NCBI GenBank assembly: GCA_037349105.1
Contig: JAYJMM010000038.1
Coordinates: forward strand, 3,508,501 to 3,572,500
DNA from: Limnomonas spitsbergensis
Lineage: Eukaryota > Chlorophyta > Chlorophyceae > Chlamydomonadales
Direction of reading: 5' to 3'
DNA length: 64,000 nt
The notes beneath the pieces were generated by a model that worked only from the letters and a program-made list of their open reading frames with translations, did not search any database and was not told the origin of the DNA. This document shows positions 63,933-64,000 of the stretch, piece by piece. The position numbers were made by a program, and so were the translations under genes. Within the stretch, counting starts at the first letter, position 1. Each line of letters begins with the position of its first letter.

Positions 63933-64000
63933 GTTGTACAAAAACTTCATCAAACAAGTCAGGTAGACTTCTGTAATCAGAAGACTCAACTGGCTGCATT
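63933..64000 (+). mobile_element. Second copy of the gag-element 3' end (cut by window end)
   Basis: GTTGTACAAAAACTTCATCA and the following sequence to the window end match 59947-60014 without a mismatch that I could see. The copy begins within the last codons of ORF2, so it is a 5'-truncated insertion or the start of a terminal-repeat-like unit. The window end prevents a decision. Confidence 0.8.

Overview
The window looks like nuclear DNA of a volvocine green alga (Chlamydomonas/Volvox lineage). The grounds are GC-rich coding exons, AG|GT splice junctions throughout, long introns packed with minisatellites, TGTAA-type 3' end signals, telomere-like CCCTAAA runs scattered in introns, and a pherophorin-type extracellular-matrix gene with two long proline rods. 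All recognisable cellular genes are on the + strand. No bacterial features, CRISPR array, rRNA or convincing tRNA were seen.

Layout. 1-4.3 kb: 3' half of a coiled-coil protein gene whose introns are full of decayed copies of its own exon edges. 7.1-9.6 kb: a SprT-like zinc-metalloprotease gene whose N-terminus is not resolved. 10.3-11.9 kb: a broken LINE-type reverse transcriptase on the - strand. 13.0-29.8 kb: a complete 12-exon gene (455 aa) for a probably plastid-targeted DUF2358 + SOUL heme-binding protein. 30-34.7 kb: a graveyard of mobile-element remnants, including a decayed gag copy and nested short inverted-repeat elements. 34.7-47.6 kb: a complete 11-exon gene (1301 aa) for a soluble guanylate cyclase with an H-NOX heme domain. 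49-60 kb: two very large overlapping ORFs encoding Gag capsid, three zinc knuckles and a retropepsin-like domain, with no reverse transcriptase or integrase. 60.7-63.4 kb: a 5'-incomplete pherophorin-like gene, followed at 63.9 kb by the start of a second copy of the 3' end of the Gag element.

Two observations stand out. First, many exons in the three best-resolved genes have one or more decayed partial copies lying next to them in the intron, and each copy carries the splice junction with the neighbouring exon edge. Several of these grew into long tandem arrays. This suggests a recurring duplication process centred on AG|GT junctions. Second, the 50-60 kb element is a giant Gag-protease element without visible polymerase. 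It has decayed and truncated relatives inside the same window and may be an undescribed non-autonomous family.

The cellular genes do not form an operon or an obvious pathway. Heme is a shared theme of the SOUL protein and the guanylate cyclase, but this may be coincidence. Exon coordinates were read by eye from reading frames and splice consensus, without alignment or transcript support.
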